Source of the DNA: Planctomycetota bacterium
GTDB lineage: Bacteria; Planctomycetota; UBA1135; GCA-002686595
NCBI GenBank assembly: GCA_016709875.1
Contig: JADJLZ010000018.1
Span: forward strand, 1-64,000
Direction: 5' to 3'
DNA length: 64,000 nucleotides
In this document: in pieces, positions 61,651 through 64,000 of the stretch
How the letters are laid out: the number at the start of each line of letters is the position of its first letter
Position numbering within the stretch: the first letter of the stretch is position 1
Notes under the pieces: generated by a model
What the model was told of the DNA's origin: nothing
Databases searched by the model: none
The model's input: only the letters and a program-made list of their open reading frames with translations
Translations under genes and position numbers: made by a program

Positions 61651-63200
61651 TCGCCGACCTCGGTGTAGAGCATCGCGAGCGTGTCGCGGTAGAGCTTCTC
61701 GATCTCGGCCACGCCGAGCGTGCGGCCGAAACGCGGCGCGCCGCCGATGCCCGCACCGGTGAAGTGCACGAACTGCTGCACGGCCTGCTGCACGAACCAC
61801 TCGCCGCCGCCGTAGACCTGGCAGCCGCGCTCGCGCGCGGCCTTCATCAGCGGTGTCTCGCGCGGGCGGTAGACCGAGTCGACGACGACGGCACCCGGGC
61901 GCAGGAGGCGCGCCTCGATCGGCAGCTTGCCGGGGTCGGCCAGCGAACCCTGTGGCGTGCAATGCACCAGGCCGTCCCAGGCGACGCCCGCGATCTGTTC
62001 GACGGCTACCGCGCGCGCGCCGAGTTCGCGCGCGAGTTCGGTCGAGCGCTCGAGGTTGCGCGCGGCGACGAAGGCGCTGCCGCCGGCGCTCGAGACGGCC
62101 TCGAGCGCGGCGCGCGCGGCGCCTCCGGAGCCGAGCACGAGCACGCGCAGTCCGCCGAGCGGGCGCTCGACCGCCATGCGGCCGAAGGCGCGCCGCAGCA
62201 CCTCGCGCACGCCGACCACGTCCGTGTTGTGCGCGTGCCAGATGCCGTCCAGGCGCACGAGCGTGTTGACCGCGCGCATGCGCTCGACCGATTCGTCGCG
62301 CGCGGCGCGCGTCTGGAAGGCGGGTTCCTTGTGCGGTGCGGCGACCGAGAAGCCCTCGTAGTTGGGGTAGGCGAGCAGACCCAGGAACTGCAGCAGGTCG
62401 CGCACCTCGAAGGCGACGTAGACCGCGTCCGCGCCCAGGCGCCGCAGCGCCAGCGTATGCAACCGCGGCGACCAGGAGTGGCGGATCGGGTTGCCGACGA
62501 CGCCGAAGACGCGCGTGTTGTCGGACAGGCCGCCGGCGGGCATCTGCACGCGCATTTCCTCGGGCGTGAATTGTCCTGGACCGGTCGGCTGCGGCGCCTG
62601 CGCCTGCGGCAGCGCGGGCGGGACGCAGTAGGTCCACTCCGAGCCGTGCAGCCCGCACAGGACGCGCGTGAAGCGGCCGACCTCGCCGCTGCAGAAGCCG
62701 ATGCGCGCGCCGCGCGCGTCGCGCAGCGCGGCGAGCAGGCGCATGCCGTCCTCGGCGCAGTTCGCGTGCGCGACGAGCTTCACCAGGCCGTGCTCGCCAG
62801 CCATCAGGCGCAGGTCCCGCAGCAGTTGGCCGAGGTCCTCGGGCACGCGCTCGCGGTCGTGGTGCGAGATGATGCAGCGGCAGCTGAGCGGCAGACCTCC
62901 GAGTTGAGAGGCCAGGCGCACGTCGACGTCGACGAAGCTCGCGCCGGCTCGCGCGGCCATCGAGAGCAGCTCGACGCGCTCGGCGTCGCTGCCCTGGAAG
63001 TCGCCGAAGGCCTCGGGCCCGTGCGCGGCGACGATCACGGGCTTGCCCAGGCGACGGATCAGCGAGCGCAGCTCGCCCTCGCGCGGCGGCGGCATGCCGT
63101 CGAGTCGCAGTTCGACGAGATCGCCCGAGGAGTTGTGCGCCTCGGCCTGGCGCGCGAGCGCGTGGAAACCGGTGGACTTGTGGGAGAGGACGATCTTCAT
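61647..63200 (-). CDS. aroDE: AroD-AroE fusion: 3-dehydroquinate dehydratase/shikimate dehydrogenase
   Basis: A 517-residue bifunctional enzyme. The N-terminal type I 3-dehydroquinase (1-220) has VELRLDGMPPPREGELRSLI, CIISHHDRERVPEDLGQLL (His of the active site) and GLVKLVAHANCAEDGMRLLA with the Schiff-base Lys. The C-terminal shikimate dehydrogenase (about 245-510) shows VVGNPIRHSWSPRLHTLALR, NYEGFSVAAPHKEPAFQ, AVNTLVRLDGIWHAHNTDVV and the NADP loop VLVLGSGGAARAALEAVSSA. This is the plant-like order of domains. It is coupled to aroK downstream and to the Rossmann gene upstream by four-base overlaps. Confidence 0.93.
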   Translation of the reverse strand: MKIVLSHKSTGFHALARQAEAHNSSGDLVELRLDGMPPPREGELRSLIRRLGKPVIVAAHGPEAFGDFQGSDAERVELLSMAARAGASFVDVDVRLASQLGGLPLSCRCIISHHDRERVPEDLGQLLRDLRLMAGEHGLVKLVAHANCAEDGMRLLAALRDARGARIGFCSGEVGRFTRVLCGLHGSEWTYCVPPALPQAQAPQPTGPGQFTPEEMRVQMPAGGLSDNTRVFGVVGNPIRHSWSPRLHTLALRRLGADAVYVAFEVRDLLQFLGLLAYPNYEGFSVAAPHKEPAFQTRAARDESVERMRAVNTLVRLDGIWHAHNTDVVGVREVLRRAFGRMAVERPLGGLRVLVLGSGGAARAALEAVSSAGGSAFVAARNLERSTELARELGARAVAVEQIAGVAWDGLVHCTPQGSLADPGKLPIEARLLRPGAVVVDSVYRPRETPLMKAARERGCQVYGGGEWFVQQAVQQFVHFTGAGIGGAPRFGRTLGVAEIEKLYRDTLAMLYTEVGE

Positions 63201-64000
63201 CGGGTGCGGGAAGGGCTGAGGAGCGCGGCGAGCTTGCGCCGCTGCGCCGGCGTGAGCCGGTCGCTCGAGAGGTCGAGGAGCACGCGCCCGAGCGCGCGGT
63301 ACAGTTCGCGCTCGCCGCGGACGGTGAGGAGTTCGAGGTGGCCGCGCAGCACGCGCTCGTCGCCGCGCGCGAGCGGGCCGGTGAGCGAGTCGCGCGGGCT
63401 CGCGTGCGCGAGGTTCGCGGCGGTCGCGGCGAGCAGCGCGGCAAAGGCCTCGCGCGCCTCGCGCGGGCGCAGTACGGCGCGCTCGAAGTGCGCGCGCGCG
63501 AGTTCGAAGAGCGCCAGCGAGCCGTTCGAGACCAGCGTCGCGGCGAGGTGGTACTCGGCCTGCGCGCCCGCGCGCAGCGCGAGCTCGCGCCCGCCGAGCG
63601 CGCGCACGAGGCCGCGCGCGGCACGGCACGCACGCGCCTGGCCGGCGATCGCGAACCAGGCGCCCTCGAAGGAGGCCGCGCGGCCGCGGCGCGGCAGCGC
63701 CAGCAGCGGGTGCAGCGAGCCCGTGCTCCAGCCCGCCCGCGCGAGCGGCGCGAGCACGCGCTCGGACTGGAAGCCGCTCGCGTGCAGCACGCAGCGGCCC
63801 TTGCCGCTGCCCGTCTGCGCGAGCTCGGTCGCGAGGCCCTCGAGCTCGTCGTCGGGGACGCACAGGACGAGCAGCGTCGCCTGCGCGGCGGCCTGCGCGG
63901 GCTCGGCCACCGCGCGCGCGAGCCGCGAGTGCAGCCCGCGCAGCAGCGCACGGGCAGATTCAGGCCGGCGCGAAGCGAGCACCAGGCGCGAACCGCTGCG
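63197..64000 (-). CDS. Rossmann-fold/DUF2520-like oxidoreductase (5' end beyond window)
   Basis: At least 268 residues remain; the frame stays open to the window edge and the start lies outside. The visible part includes ATLLVLCVPDDELEGLATEL, a Rossmann strand, CVLHASGFQSERVLAPLARA, STGSLHPLLALPRRG and a helical C-terminal domain (EYHLAATLVSNGSLALFELA). This is the layout of the DUF2520/ProC-like family, NADP-dependent proteins of unclear substrate often placed near vitamin or amino-acid genes. The stop overlaps the AroDE start (ATGA), making it part of the same operon. Confidence 0.8.
   Translation of the reverse strand, partial: RSGSRLVLASRRPESARALLRGLHSRLARAVAEPAQAAAQATLLVLCVPDDELEGLATELAQTGSGKGRCVLHASGFQSERVLAPLARAGWSTGSLHPLLALPRRGRAASFEGAWFAIAGQARACRAARGLVRALGGRELALRAGAQAEYHLAATLVSNGSLALFELARAHFERAVLRPREAREAFAALLAATAANLAHASPRDSLTGPLARGDERVLRGHLELLTVRGERELYRALGRVLLDLSSDRLTPAQRRKLAALLSPSRTR

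Noticed and set aside
60985..63951. A 988-codon minus-strand frame that includes shikimate kinase at its end
   Set aside because: Only the last 221 codons read as aroK. The upstream part is the shifted shadow of the AroDE gene, and the two are separated by a four-base overlap with a fresh start.

Overview
The window is GC-rich bacterial DNA with dense coding, many secreted or lipid-anchored proteins, and few genes that belong to recognisable housekeeping operons. The best guess for the host is an environmental Planctomycetota lineage. The grounds are the repetitive secreted beta-propeller proteins, a Cys-rich C-terminal module (CPC...GCxNS...GDPL...VYYRDP) shared by two secreted proteins, very large carboxypeptidase-regulatory-like proteins, and the mix of ECF sigma factors and solitary lipoproteins. 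This assignment is inference from protein style; the window has no rRNA or other marker that fixes taxonomy.

Layout. 0-8 kb: secreted propeller and HEAT-like proteins, a TauE-type exporter, and a ~1000-residue multi-domain secreted protein whose N-terminus is broken by two apparent frameshifts. 8-10.4 kb: a sigma-like regulator coupled to small genes, and a restriction enzyme resembling those that recognise phosphorothioate DNA. 10.5-18.9 kb: an S10 peptidase, a DUF4388 protein, a secreted protein, a strong selenoprotein candidate (in-frame UGA at codon 26 followed by a bacterial SECIS-like hairpin), a DUF2156 acyl/aminoacyl transferase, a TVP38-type membrane protein and a Na+/H+ antiporter. 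18.9-22.3 kb: glutamine synthetase and a secreted propeller. 22.4-27.1 kb: a nitric-oxide detoxification module (quinol NO reductase and RIC/YtfE iron-sulfur repair protein, divergent from a NorR-type activator, with a sigma-54 promoter and inverted repeats between them). 27.2-40 kb: an ECF sigma/membrane partner pair, hydrolases, a glycosylasparaginase, a GH43-like lipoprotein, a GDSL esterase, small lipoproteins, and a membrane coiled-coil protein carrying a catalytically degenerate IS256-transposase-like domain. 40-46.7 kb: two methyltransferases, an AraC regulator and a second giant carboxypeptidase-regulatory-like protein. 47.1-53.8 kb: a four-gene heavy-metal efflux operon (Cys-rich protein, TolC-like OMF, MFP with three N-terminal metal-binding repeats, CzcA-type RND pump). 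54-61 kb: an accessory region with an orphan S1-domain protein, an acyltransferase, an AbiEi/AbiEii toxin-antitoxin pair and a PLD-family nuclease. Repeats derived from the 3' end of the initiator tRNA flank the last two cargoes. 61-64 kb: an overlapping shikimate-pathway cluster (aroK, an AroD-AroE fusion) plus a Rossmann-fold gene cut by the window edge.

The most interesting points are the selenoprotein, the domesticated transposase-like membrane protein, the tandem tRNA-fMet repeat/defence cargo arrangement, and the three-domain S1 protein. All domain assignments were made by eye from motifs; no database search was run.
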